Part shown: positions 10,650-22,142 of the stretch, piece by piece
Numbering within the stretch: position 1 is the first letter of the stretch
Layout: every line of letters starts with the position of its first letter
NCBI GenBank assembly: GCA_030512335.1
Contig: JAULSU010000001.1
Location: forward strand, 5,642,001-5,706,000
Length of the DNA: 64,000 bases
Source: Immersiella caudata
Taxonomy: Eukaryota > Ascomycota > Sordariomycetes > Sordariales > Lasiosphaeriaceae
Reading direction: 5' to 3'
The notes under the pieces: generated by a model
What the model saw: the letters and a program-made list of their open reading frames with translations, nothing else
Databases searched by the model: none
What the model was told of the DNA's origin: nothing
Position numbers and translations under genes: made by a program

Positions 10650-11561
10650 ATCGACCTGGAGGTTGCGAGGCGCAAGACTTGAAGCGAGTCTGGACAAACG
10701 CACATGCTGTCGAGAGGGTATATTTTTCTGATGACTTGTCTATCTTATCGCACAGTGGGAATGAATGACATGCCGGTGGGGGCGGGCTACAGAAGAAGCT
10801 TCCCACGCTTCTCCAAATTTGTGGATGGTGGGCCCTGGCTCGGCGGGGCCATCCCTGACGATCAAGCTTCCAAGACTTCTGCTGCAATCCGACGAGGCTG
10901 CTCGCTGTTTCACGGCGGCTCAGCCCCACGCTGAGAAACTTTGGCCCGACACGATACCCTCCTCCTTATCCTATCCCTGCGCGCCTCGAATCGCCTACGG
11001 TTGCCAGATCACCAAAAGACCGGAGCCCCGCATCCCCGCGCCAGACCGGTTTTTCTTTGCAGCCGTTGAGCGCTTCGGTTGCGGAACGACGTGCCCTGGT
11101 CGAGCAGGCTAATAACTCGATAGATAATCTCCTGGCTGAGAACCAAGGTTGTCTGACCGCGCGACTTGGCACGCCGACGTCAGCTTCTTCGGGTCCGGGA
11201 GATCGCGGCCAGAGGTGCTGGAGGGTCCCGGTTGACATTGGACCTGTCTCCGGCTCTTGTCGGCGTATGAAACTTGACGCATGTAGCAATGACCTCCCTC
11301 AGTAAGCATGGCCAAACTGCTACCATCTATCAACCCACTCCCTTCCTTGTTTATCCCTTATCGTCTGTCGTCGTTCTCGTCGCTTCCGTATCTTCCGCGC
11401 TGTCTTTGTTTCGTCTCTCTGGACACCTCTCTCACCAGCTGTGAACGCATTTTTGGAACGTATCGCTACTTTCTTCACAGCCCAATATGTGGCGCTTTCC
11501 TTGATACCATAAACAGCTTTGGCTTTCACGCAACCTCTCCACACAGTACGCGGTAGCTGAT
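10650..11561. promoter_or_regulatory. Divergent promoter region, POP1 / NT-C2 gene
   Basis: 912 bp between two divergent start codons. The last ~250 bp before the NT-C2 ATG are pyrimidine-rich (TCCTTGTTTATCC, CGTTCTCGTCGCTTCC), typical of fungal core promoters and 5' UTRs. No specific factor site is claimed. Confidence 0.5.
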
Positions 11562-13206
11562 ATGCAATTCCTCCCATTAGTTAGCAAGGTTCGCAAGGTC
11601 TGTACCTGTCCATGACGCAATGCGCTCCAACCCCATGTAACATGATTGGGAGAACTGACTTGATACCTTACCAAACAGCCAAAATTCGATCTCCACCTCA
11701 AGGCATGTACTGAGAGTCCAGGTTGAGAGACACTGTATATTGACATCTCACTAGATCTATGACCTGAACAACGTCCCGCTTGTGTCGGGCGTATCCCTTA
11801 TCAAATGGCATCTCCCGCACAGCATTCACAAGGAACACCGGGGGCGGACACACAAATGTCCGATTGCAAACCACAGAGTCGAGTATAACTATGGAAAGGT
11901 CATCCCACTGCGCATCGCCATTGACAAGACGGCAAATCTCTCCGAATGTTGGATTGAATTTGAGGTGCTGCAAGAATTCAACGCTGCGGGAAACAGCAGC
12001 AGCATCGTCCGGGAAGAAAAAGTCTCTCTCGGCATCGTCCGTATCAACCTCAGCGAGTATGTTGAGGAAAGCGAGGCCATCTTACGCGATGACGGCAGCA
12101 CTGCCACCCGGAGAACGAGCCTTACAATGCCTGGGTCCGCGGACAAGTCAGGCCACCACCGGAAACGTAGCTCTATGAGTGGCATGAGTGGCCTTACCGT
12201 TGGCGAGCCAGATGCTAGTCCAAGGTCATCTCACCCGCCATCCGAACTCGAGGAAGAACGGCCAATCTCGGATGTCCAGGATGGGGTGGTACGGCGCTAC
12301 CTGATGCAGGACAGCAAGATCAACTCAACCCTCAAGATCAGCGTCCTGATGATTCAAATCGACGGGGAACGCAACTTCGTCGCTCCACCTCTAAAAACGG
12401 CACCAGTTTTCGGAGGCATTGCCGGTTTTGTCGCCAACGAATCATTAGAACCACCAGATGTCGGCACTGATGCCCCTGGCCGTGTTCCCTCGCTCAGCAA
12501 TAAATCCCGCGATACGTCTGAGGTGCAAGACATGTACCGACGAGCCCTAGCCGCCAGCTGGGCCTCGCAACCAGACGAACTACCTGCAGATCAATGTATT
12601 GAAGACATATTCGCCGGCGGAGACGGCTTCCGATCCCCAGCCAGCACCTCCCACACCTCCTCCAACTCCCACTCCCACTCCCGTCATCATACCATCTCTC
12701 CAGGCCAAGGCAGGCCAAACGGCGGCATGGGAAACAGCCCCCAGAGTACTGGAAGCTCAGGGAACAACATTCGCCGCGAAGACAGCGGCGAAACCTCTGC
12801 AGACGACGAGAACGGAGACATGATGGGGACCCTTCGGCCACGTGACATGGCTCGACTACGCCACCGCCTCCGTGGTGACAGCGCCGCCAGCGATAGAAGT
12901 AACGATACTTTGCTCGGCGACCGGGATTACCATCATCGCGACCGTGGCATTGGCGGTGGCCACAGCAGCTCACACCAGGACCTAACGCGGTTAACGCCGC
13001 ATGTTCATTACGCTGGGCACAGACGGGATGGTAGTAGAGATACCAGAGATGGTTTGCGTAGTCGTAGTGGCAGTGCCACAAGCCTGGCGACTACTCTGGG
13101 GAGCAGTGAAAGGGGTCGGGATGGATTCAAACGAGCTCGCGAGATTGATGAGTTCGAGGTTCGGGAAGACATGGTGGCTTGGGCAATCCAGGGGGTTCGC
13201 CCGTGA
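11562..13206 (+). CDS. NT-C2 (EEIG1/EHBP1-type) domain protein
   Basis: Model: join(11562..11597,11679..11702,11755..13206), 503 aa. Exon 1 encodes MQFLPLVSKVRK; exon 2 is only 24 nt (PKFDLHLK); exon 3 starts IYDLNNVPLVSGVSLIKWHL. The joined N-terminus matches the start of the NT-C2 domain of EEIG1/EHBP1 proteins, which continues through the GKVIPLRIAIDKTANLSECW and SLGIVRINLSEYVE segments to ~residue 210. NT-C2 domains are thought to attach proteins to membranes or link traffic to the cytoskeleton. The second half is Ser/Gly/His/Arg-rich and disordered, ending FEVREDMVAW. The second intron (11703-11754) begins GC rather than GT, giving a GC-AG intron; a GT donor that restores this domain is not visible. 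Partners in this fungus are unknown. Confidence 0.8.
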
Positions 13207-13561
13207 CGGTACGTCGGCGAGGGTAAACTTTAGAGCGAGTACAGATAGCAAGGCGGCAAAGTGGGCGGAGGTTATTCATTTGGCGTCCAGGCTAGAACAT
13301 ATAGGGAAACGAATATGAACTGTAAAACAGTACCGCACTGGCTTGACGTTTATGCATGTTTCGCTTTTTGTTACCTATAGACCTGCTCCCACTATTGCGC
13401 AGTAGTCTGTTCTAATCAACATCATCAGATCGGCCAACACGCATGCTGCTCCTCGCATCTGCACTCAGTCACAGCAAATCGCCAGCCTCCCATCCCCGCT
13501 TCATTCTATACCAGCTCTATTCATATCGCTGTCTCTATCCGACATCACCACCCTTGGGAAA

Positions 13562-15402
13562 TTAAGCGCTGATCGTCCCCCTGACACCGCCTTTGGCGCC
13601 AATCTCCCTCGTCGTAACCACAACCGTAAGGTCAGCGTTGACGTTGATAGTGACCTCGACCTTGCCGCCTTTCTTTACGCCACGAATAGCTGCCTCGGCA
13701 AGGGTGGAACCAATCTTCCACACCTTCTCGCGCTTCTCCTCCTCTTCTTCTTCCTCATCGTCGGAGAAGTCACTGTCCTCGTCCGAATCGGCGGCATCCT
13801 CAACCTTGGCGGCCTTGGAATCGCCGTTGGCCTTGGGTTCCGGCTTGGTTACCTTGATGTGAGTGTTGCCCTCGACAATCTTTACCAAAACGTCGCCACC
13901 ATCCTTGGGCGCAGCCACGTGGACCGTCCGCCTTGCGGGTACGGCGGTCTCAGGCTGGACGATAGGAATGAAAACCTCCTCCCCGCTCTCCGACAGAGAA
14001 ACGACGCCAATGGCGTTGTTGACGTGCGGTACCGTAGTGACGGCAGCGTGAGTGGACTGATCAATGTCATCGGCCTCGTACTCCTGGATCAAGCTGGCCT
14101 GGAGAGCAGCACCACGGGTCTGGAGTTCTGATGGGTTGATGGCAGTGGGGGTAGTCGAAGGGGCGAGGATGGTGGTAGTCTTGGGGAAGATGTACCCAAG
14201 GTTGGCGGCGATGCGGGGAGTGTGACTGGTACCGCCCGACAGAATCACCTCGTCAACGTCGAGGACATCCAGACCGGCCTTCTTGACAACCGACTCGACC
14301 AGCCTGTTGAAGCCCTCGAACACGGTCCGTGCGATCGTCTCGTAGCGCAGGCGGTTGATGGTGCTGGCAAAGTCAACGCCCTCCGACAAGCTCTCGACGC
14401 TGAAGCTAGCGTTGTTCCCCAAGCTGAGGGCCTTCTTAGTCGCCTCAGACTCCTGCTTAAGCTTTGCCAGACTCCTTGCGTTGTCGCGGGGGTCCTTGCC
14501 ACCGTGTTTCTTCAGGAACTCCTTGGCGAAATGGTCCATAAGGATCTTGTCGAGGGCAAATCCGGCAAACTCGTAGTCGTGAGCAGTGGCGAGGATGGTG
14601 TACATGCCACCTCGGCTAGCGACAACGGAGACATCGGAACGGGTGCCGCCCAAATCCGCGACCACGACGATCTTGTCAGAGATCTCGCCCTCGGGGCGCG
14701 CGTCGTACGCAAGAACCGCAGCTACCGGCTCGCTGATAAGCTGGAGAACCTCGAGGTCCGCCTCTCCAGCGGCCGCAACCAGCGCCGCCTTCTGCTTCTC
14801 GGCGAAGTTGGTAGGAATGGTGATGACGGCGGAGGTGACCTTCTTTCCGAGGTAGTCCGAGGCTGAGCCGACAAGGCGACGGAGGTAGCGGGCAGAGATC
14901 TCGGAGACGGGAAGTGTCGAAGGGTCAGCCTCCTCGCCCTCCTTGTCCTTGATGGTGAAGGAGACGGTGCCGCTGGCTTCTTGGGGGTGGGCAGAGGCGT
15001 GGTTGTGCGTGGGGTCTATCGACTTGAAGCTGCTTGCCGTTAGTACCGAGTGAACTTCCACAAGGGGGCTTTTGGACGTACTCTTTCCCGAGGAAGTCGC
15101 GGAAGTAGGCAACGGTGTTCTGGGGGTTCCTGACGAGGAAGTTTTTCGCCTGCTGGCCATAGTACTCTTCGCCCTCGACGTAAGACAGGATTGTGGGAAT
15201 CTGGCGGTCTAGAAATGTGACCTTGTTAGCGAGTCTTCCTAATGCCAAATTTTGCGATTGCACCCAACTTACCGCCGTCCTCGTTTGCGATAACCTCAGC
15301 CTTGTCGTCAACGGTGTGGGCGATAGAGCTGTTGGAGTTGCCAAAGGTAAGACCGATTACAACGCGGTCGCCCGGCGCGGGCGCAGCCTTCTTTTCACTC
15401 AT
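13562..15402 (-). CDS. ssz1: Ssz1-type Hsp70 of the ribosome-associated complex
   Basis: Model: complement(join(13562..15029,15082..15208,15273..15402)), 574 aa. Introns: 15272-15209 (GTAAGT) and 15081-15030 (GTACGT). Ssz1 is an atypical Hsp70 that pairs with the J-protein zuotin on the ribosome and stimulates Ssb during nascent-chain folding. Seen: an Hsp70 ATPase domain (GLTFGNSNSSIA; AVITIPTNF; VVADLGGTRSDVSVV; EVILSGGTSHTPRI) with deviations from canonical DnaK/Ssa phosphate loops, a shortened C-terminal part without a full substrate-binding lid, and an acidic insertion (SDEDSDFSDDEEEEEEEK) before the last ~60 residues. The modified loops (GNSNSS where Ssa has GTTYS) and the length, shorter than the ~640 aa of Ssa/Ssb, distinguish it from other Hsp70s. 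It is divergent from RRP40 with 510 bp between start codons. Confidence 0.93.
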
Positions 15403-15912
15403 TGCAGCGGATGTTTAAATACGGCGAGACAGGCGATAGAATAGCAGGGGGTCCGGCTCGGAGGACGGTGGACAATGGCTGGTGAAAATGTCGAAGTCTA
15501 CCGTTGGTGGGGGTAACCAAAAAATTCCAAAAATTTTGGGCACACTGACGGCAGATGCACCTTGATCCCTGTTCATCCATCGAGCCCCACCCGACGGGGT
15601 ACTGCCCCAGCTTCAGCCTCTTTCAACATCATTCCATTCCACAGCACATCGGATCAAAGCACGATCCCGCATATTTATCTGCTTCCTGTGTATTCTTGCG
15701 TAGCGTCTCCAAATAACACTTCTCACGTTCCCTTGCTGCGGTCTGACCCATCCCCGCAAACTCAGCGTGTACTTCAGACCCCAGCCCGCGCAACCCCACT
15801 AAAGAACCACCACGGGCAGGCTGAGAGCAACGTGCAGCACCGCAAAGCGCAAAAGCGCATCGCAAAAAACGAGGCTGAACCAAATTCAAGCAACCACCAA
15901 AACACCACCACG
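15403..15912. promoter_or_regulatory. Short bidirectional promoter SSZ1 / RRP40 with an AAAAATTTT palindrome
   Basis: 510 bp between divergent ATGs of two ribosome/RNA-processing genes. At 15527-15540 lies CCAAAAATTTTGGG, a near-perfect palindrome whose core AAAAATTTT resembles the yeast rRNA-processing element (RRPE). The palindrome is seen; a regulatory role and its recognition in this fungus are inference. Confidence 0.4.
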
Positions 15913-16707
15913 ATGGCAACAGAGAACCCCCTTGTCCTCCCCGGGGACGAAATCGACCCTTCCCTCATCCCAACCCACAAAACCAAACCCCTCCGCCTCG
16001 GCCCCGGTCTCCGCCACGTCCCCCCAAACCAAATCCTCCCCACCCTCGCCGGACACCTCATCGCGGACCACCGAAAAAACGCCCTCTACGTCGAATACAA
16101 CGGCGGTCGCGTACGCATCTCCCCTCCCCCCTACCCATTCAATCCTCAAGCACTAACTCAGCCCTAGTACATCCCCTCCCCCTCCGACCTCGTCATTGGC
16201 CAAGTCACCCGCTCCGCAGCCGACCTCTACTACGTTAACCTCACCCCGTACACGCCCAATGCCTCCCTACCGCATCTTGCCTTTGAAGGCGCCACCAAGA
16301 AAACCCGCCCGCAGCTCGCAAACGGCGCGTTAGTCTACGCCCGCATATCTCTCGCCAACCGACACATGGATCCCGAATTGGAATGCGTATCAACCTCAAC
16401 GGGCAAGAGCGAGGGGCTCGGGCCACTGACGGGTGGTATGGTATTTGACATTTCACTTGGGTTGGCAAGGAGGTTGTTAATGGCACGGAGTCGGGATGTG
16501 GGCAAAGTTGCGGTGTTGGAGTTGCTGGGGGCGGAGGGGCTAGCGTTTGAGACGGCGGTTGGGAGGAATGGGAAGGTGTGGGTTAATAGCGAGAGTGTTA
16601 AGACGGTTGTAGTTGTGGGGAGGGCGTTGAAGGAGACGGATGAGAAGGAGTTGGGTGTGGAGCAGCAAAAGAAGTTGGTGCAGAAGTTGATCAAGGAGAT
16701 GCGGTGA
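15913..16707 (+). CDS. rrp40: Exosome cap subunit Rrp40 (EXOSC3)
   Basis: Model: join(15913..16110,16168..16707), 245 aa; the 57-nt intron has donor GTACGC, a branch-like ACTAAC and acceptor CCTAG. Joining gives ..EYNGGRYIPSPSDLVIGQVT.., which restores the S1 domain. Rrp40 is one of three S1/KH cap proteins of the RNA exosome (3'-5' RNA processing and decay in nucleus and cytoplasm). Seen: an N-terminal domain with LVLPGDEI, then LGPGLRH; an S1 domain (~67-140, GQVTRSAADLYYVNL; ALVYARI); and a KH region with VFDISLGLARRLLM followed by GRNGKVWVN, close to the GxNG signature of Rrp40. Length matches the fungal family. The start ATG follows an A/C-rich leader (ACCACGATGG). Confidence 0.93.
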
Positions 16708-17516
16708 GGGAATGGACGCCTGGAAGTTGAGCATGCAGTCTAAACGACACCCGCAGCAGAGCTAGAGCTTCGCGTGGAGGTCTCGAATCTACTGGCATCA
16801 GCTAGAGGGCCCTGCCTGGTTGTTACGAGCGCGCGGGTCACGCATTATGGGCTAGTCAGTGGCTATCGCCGCTTCACAGCCTGAGAAGAATGCTTCACGC
16901 CTCAAGCACCGGCAGAAGTGGAGATCATCAAATGGTGGTCAAAGTTAAAAATGCGTTTTTGGAGCTCGACGCTGGCTAAACCCAATGCAATTCCAGCGGT
17001 TCCGGGTTGTGGTACAAATACCGAACAAAATCAACCACCCAAATACCTGAACACCAATTTACACGCCGGATACCTAGTGCTGGTCCTGCTGTGTCATGAA
17101 AGTCAGACCTTTATGATCTGAAAATTTCTCCAAGCCCCATTGGCTAATTTCCAATAATATTCCAGGCCATCATGTAGGAAAACCCCGGTACCTCAGGCAC
17201 ATGTCTCAAGCATCTCTACCAGGAGATTTCGCAATTGAAGCGAGCCCTGTCCTTTCGTCCAAGGCAGAGGCCCTCTGCTGTAGAACGTAAATATGACCGG
17301 TTTGGTCAGTGTCTGGATCACATCTGATGGATAACGCGTCCGCCGGTGAACCGTAGTCCGACGGTACGTGTGCTCGGACGGCCAATAACCGTGTCCCAAG
17401 TCCAGCCTCGTTCGGTATCCTCCGCGTGACGTCGTCTCCGTCGTCAGGGTCCGTCAACGACAGCTGTCGTTGGTCGCATGGTTGCATGTCGATAGCCCAA
17501 CGAGACAAACACTCTT
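16708..17516. other. Intergenic, convergent 3' ends
   Basis: 809 bp between the stop of RRP40 (+) and the stop of the C2H2 gene (-). Only short frames; no feature supported. Confidence 0.5.
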
Positions 17517-19663
17517 TCATGTCCCGTTCATCATGGTATCGCCATACTCCACAGGTTCGGTTTGCGGTGTGATTTGGTGCTTGTTCATCATGTGCCGTCT
17601 CCAGTTATCTTTCCTAGGGAAAGACTTGCCACCCTGCCTGGAGTAGGGGCATCCGTGCTCGGTGCAGTGGAACTGGCGGGTCTTCTTGTGCTTATCGTTG
17701 ATGTGGCGATCCAGATGCGTCTTGGTGCCAAACCTCATAGTGCAACCGGGATGTGCGCACTCATGCGGTCGATCATGGTAGCGTTTGTGGTGACTGACAA
17801 GTTGTTAGCAAATACTCCTTTTAGAATTACTCGGGCCACATACTTGAGCTTATGTATCTGGTCGAAAACGCGATGGCACTGTTCACAGGGGAAAAACCTA
17901 GGCGACGAGTCTGTCTGCCCGGTCGACCCCTGGCCAATATCCGACCTTGGAGAAAGGGATCCCGGGTAGTCGGAAAGTTGAGTATTGGGAGTGTTATGGG
18001 CTGATGGGATGGAAGGAGGCGGGGTGGAGTAGAAGTAGGGTGTCTGGCTCTGGTCCATGTCCGGCCCGACCACCGGGAAGCCGAGCATGTACTGCTGGTC
18101 GCTGTACTGCTGGTCGTTGTACTGCTGGTCGTTGTACTGTTGGTCGTTCAAGGCAAGCTCGGGCGGGGACTGATATTCAGACTCAGGGCTCATGCCCATG
18201 GGCTGAACGTAGCGGGGCTCTGCTGCTTCCGGGATATAGTTGTACACCAACGGAGCTTCCATTGGCGGTGAAGGGGTCTCGTTCTTGAGAAACTCTTGAT
18301 CAACCCTCCAAGACTTCTCGACGTCGTTTGATGGGCCCATGAAATCCATTGGTCTTCCGCTCGGGCCACTTGATGAAGTGGCAATGGGGCCTCCGATGTC
18401 TGCCACGATGGGTTGGAGGGGGGGCAAGCTATCGGTTCTTTGGAGGCTTCCAGAGCCTATGCGCAGCGAGTACTGCCTGTCGAAGGGTCTGAACGGGGTG
18501 ACTGTGTCGGGTGAGATGGCCTCAGGTTCAGACACAACGTTTTGCGTTATCAGCGAAGGTGCAGCGCCTTCACCTGATGTGACAGTTTGGTCGGGAAGGG
18601 AAACGGGACTGAGGGGAGCAGCGCTGGAACCAAGAGTAGGCGGCACGAGACCAGGTGGCGGCGGAGTTGTGGGAGCAGCTGGTGGTTTATATGCAGCTTC
18701 GGCCTGGATGATAAGGTCGGGGTCGTTGTAGTAGTCCCAAGCTAAGCCACGGGCATTGGTATCTGCCTCCTGGAAGAAAGGCTGCACAGGTTCCGGCTGC
18801 GAGAGGGGTTCAGTGGTGCAGATGGATGCGGATGGCGAGCGGGCGCCGTCGGTGTTGTGAGTCGACCGTCTGCTTCCGCGGCGGTGCTGGTTCTTGATGA
18901 ACTCTCGGATAGATCCTGACACACGGCCAAAGGCTCGGTGGGTGGGCGACTGCGAGGGGTTTTCAAAGGATTCCGGCTCCTCAGTGATGTCCTTGCTAGT
19001 GAAGCCGGTGAGCTCGCGGCTTGGGGGGCCGTAGGATGAGTCAACAAGGGTGAGATCACGGGTGTTTTCCCTGGTGCCGACAGCTGCGTGATGGGGCTTG
19101 GGCGTGGGGATGTCGTCGGGCGGGGGTGTGGGATATGCCTGGCCGTCCTCAGGGGTCTTGGTGAGAGAGTCCTGCCTGGTGGTTGGTGAGAGGGGAGGCG
19201 AGGTCGGCGACGGGGTGCCTTGATGTATAGTCACGCCGGCAGGGGGGGTAAGGGCGGGTGGGTGAGGTTTGAGGTCCGAGGCCGCCGAGGATAAATGGGA
19301 GTCGTTGCCGTTGGGGACGGCAAAGCCAGACTTCGGATGTTGACCGTTGGTGTGACCGGATTCAGAGGGGGGAGTTGAGCCGGGGACAGGGTCCGTCGAC
19401 AGCCTTTTTGACTCGTCGAAGTGCGGCGGTGACGAGCGGCCTCCCGGGCTCGGGCTCTGGCCCTGCTCGGCATCTTGGAGGGCATCATCACCTTTCCCAT
19501 GCCGTTCGCGCCATTGACGTCTGGTGCGCAGCGCAAAGGGAATGATGCACAGCAGAATGAGCAGGGCCCCGACGACCGACCCGACCACAGCCCCAGCGAT
19601 GGAGCCGCCGTCAAGCCCGCGCGGGCCGAGCGCCGACCGCGCAGACAGCGGAGCCGTCGTCAT
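17517..19663 (-). CDS. C2H2 zinc-finger protein with an N-terminal transmembrane segment
   Basis: Model: complement(join(17517..17793,17844..19663)), 698 aa; the 50-nt intron (GTATGT; branch GCTAAC; TCAG) splits finger 1. Residues ~20-45 are a clear membrane span with a small-residue face (SIAGAVVGSVVGALLILLCI) followed by a basic stop-transfer (RTRRQWRERH), so the short N-terminus should be outside or luminal and the rest cytoplasmic. Residues ~60-570 are a long Pro/Ser/Gln-rich disordered region with a DQQYN repeat. The C-terminus holds three fingers: CEQCHRVFDQ...H..H; CAHPGC...H...H; and a longer CTEHGC...WRRHMMNKH. Release by proteolysis, as in membrane-tethered transcription factors, would explain the design but is inference. 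The frame is open further 5' only from a TTG, so the ATG at 19663 is the start. Confidence 0.82.
18089..18148. repeat. Four tandem 15-bp units encoding (D/S)QQYN
   Basis: Unit GTACTGCTGGTCGTT repeated four times with 1-2 changes, inside the C2H2 gene; the minus strand reads NDQQY-NDQQY-NDQQY-SDQQY. Copy number is likely polymorphic. Confidence 0.9.
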
Positions 19664-22142
19664 GATGCGCACTGCAAAATGCTGCAGTGTGTGATGTTGT
19701 TGGGAAGAAGTGCAGCGCGCCGCAATTGACAACGAACTACGTCCAGATCAATCGACGTTCGGCCTGCCTCCAAGCCACGATCGAATGCGGGTCGGGTCTC
19801 TCAACTGGGTGAGGCTGTGCCGCCCCTGCGCTGGGGAGCACCTCACACCTCACGGCGGGACCGAAAAACCACAAACATCAGCAAAAAAATCCGGTTCCTG
19901 GCGGAGGGCTCCGATCGGCTGTGAAATGAAAATCCGGGGCCGCCGAAAATGGTCAAGCTAGTATATCGCAAACAGAGTCGATGCAAGCCAGTGCGGGGCC
20001 GTCGACATGGCGATGAGGTGGATTGGGGTGAGAAAGTGAGAAGTGCAAAAGGAGAAAAAACGACGCAACGATGGCTGGTGAGCGGGCTGGCTGGTTGAGA
20101 GTCCCGTTTTCAGCGCCTGTGTGAGCGAGAGGCCTGGGGCAGCACCGTTGGCGCCTTAAGATTGGTCTTTCAGCCTCACAGACAGGGCAATTCAACAAGC
20201 GAGAGAGGCCCTAAACTGCATCAGGGACAGGAAGCCCTGGGAATCTTGGAGACTAGGAATGGAGACAGTCTGGCCGCCCAGCCCGCCAGACTGCAACGGG
20301 ACGGTGAGGGAGAAGTGGCGGGCAGGGGGACTGGCAAGTCCCGAACAGAGCAGAGATGGGAGGAGCTTTCTGGAGCTCGGCTTCACAGACTGCAGAATCG
20401 GTTGCCTCCGGTGCTCTCCAACCACCATCAAGGTCGTCACTGCAAAAGTCACCCGCATTGGAACCCTCCCGTCCCGCAAAGCACGAGCCACCTCTTCCCC
20501 AAGCCGCGCCGCCCCCGTTCCCACACGCATCATTTTTTGAGGCTATGCTCCCCGATGTGCATCGCTTTGCTGTCAAACCCCGTGACAGTGCAGTCCGGTC
20601 TTTTTGCTAGTCCCAGAAATCCCATGGCCCAGGAGAACGGGTCCAGTAACCGTATTTCGGCGACTCGTTCCCCTGACATCTCGCACCCGTGGCTGTCGGC
20701 TCTCGGCTCCCCATGTGAGGTCGCCAGTCCCACAAACGTAGAAGTCCAACCCAACTGTGGGGAGAGATAGACGAGCCAAGCGAGAATTAAGGTGTAGTCC
20801 TAGCTTCAACCCACCATTTCCCCCCCACCCGTTGCCGCGCAGCCCAATCAGAGGAGCCTCTGCGACAAGCTTGGATTCGGATCTCTCCTTCCACTGTTGC
20901 ATCTCTGATCAGCGGTCAAGGGGCCAGCTACCTTACAGCATCAACTGGAAGCTGCCCTGAGAATCACACTCCCACCATCTCATGCGAGGTTCAGCAGGTC
21001 AGGGTTTCTGCGGCCACTGCAGCTCGTTGTCATTTCACCTATCCAAAGTTTGCAGAAGCCTACAGGCAGATTTTCAGGGCAGATTCATTGCAAAGCGCGA
21101 GTCCCCTCCGTAGCTTGATCTCTATTCGTCTTGTCACAAGCCAAAGGTCGCGAGTACAAGGTTGTGTACGGGCTGTGTTGTGCTCAGCACTCACCTTCCT
21201 CTCCTCTGCTCAGATGGGCGTTGTGGGATCGTTCTGCGAGTGCCTGATTGCACCCCAGGCATCATGCCGAGGGGAGCAACTCTAAAAAAAAAAACCAAAG
21301 CTGCCCAAGGTACCAAGTTTTGGACTTGGGACATTTCTTTTGTCATTTCCCCAGCTGCTTCCTTACTGTGGCACTCTCATGGATTGATGGTTGGCTGAGG
21401 CAGCCAGGTTCAAGCGAGGCACCAATTCATCAATCCCCTCGGTTTGCTGATGTCGTCCGAGTTTAATGCGGCAAAGGTGGAGGCCGTCGAGCGGGTAAAG
21501 TTGCCCGCCGTTCAGCCCTCTTTGCGGGGCATCCCTCTGCCGTCCCCGCGAAAACTTTGGGAATGGCGTTGATGGCTGAAATGCTTTGGCATCAAAACGT
21601 GTATGTGGATGAGCGGAGTTGGCGCTTCACCGCTGGAGCTTACACAGTAGGTGCCCAGTTTCCTGGTCGGGTTGTGGAGCGTTGCATCGCGACACGCATT
21701 TGCCACGACGGGGAGCCTTCAGCGCCGACGTTAGCTGTCCCACTGGTGCGTTACGGGCGTGCATGATCGAGGTTGAAGATTCGCAGGCTATGTCATCGCT
21801 ACGAGTCTAGCTCCCCTTGATGGTGAAAGACGGTGGCACGATGAGCAATTATCCCCGCTGCCAAATCATCAGATCATCGGAAACATTTGAGTCTGGTTGC
21901 ACCTTACATAATGACACAGGAGCCAATCAGTCTTCTGCCCTCAAAGCATCGATGACGCAAGTCGGGTTGGTCAAGATGTCCGACTCCCGTCGTTGGTGGT
22001 CTATGCCCGTGTTTCAGATGAGCTCCCGGGATCATATGGGCATCACCTCTCTCAGTGTGCCATTATAACCTGTCCACGGAAAGAATTGAGCTTTCTTTTC
22101 TTTTAACAACCAAACAACGTTTAACTAGTTCCTGTCTAGAGG
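19664..22142. other. Intergenic, about 2.5 kb, divergent promoters
   Basis: Between the divergent starts of the C2H2 gene and the fasciclin gene. Open frames up to ~200 codons exist (20162-20770, +) but they lack domain-like sequence. An A-run occurs near 21283-21293. The 60 bases before 22143 are T-rich then A-rich (TTTTCTTTTAACAACCAAAC), as in a fungal 5' UTR. No other element identified. Confidence 0.5.

Noticed and set aside
14222..14866. 214-codon plus-strand frame
   Set aside because: Antisense to the conserved ATPase domain of SSZ1.
20162..20770. 202-codon plus-strand frame in the gap before the fasciclin gene
   Set aside because: Low-complexity Pro/His/Ser composition, overlapping frames of similar length on both strands, no splice context.
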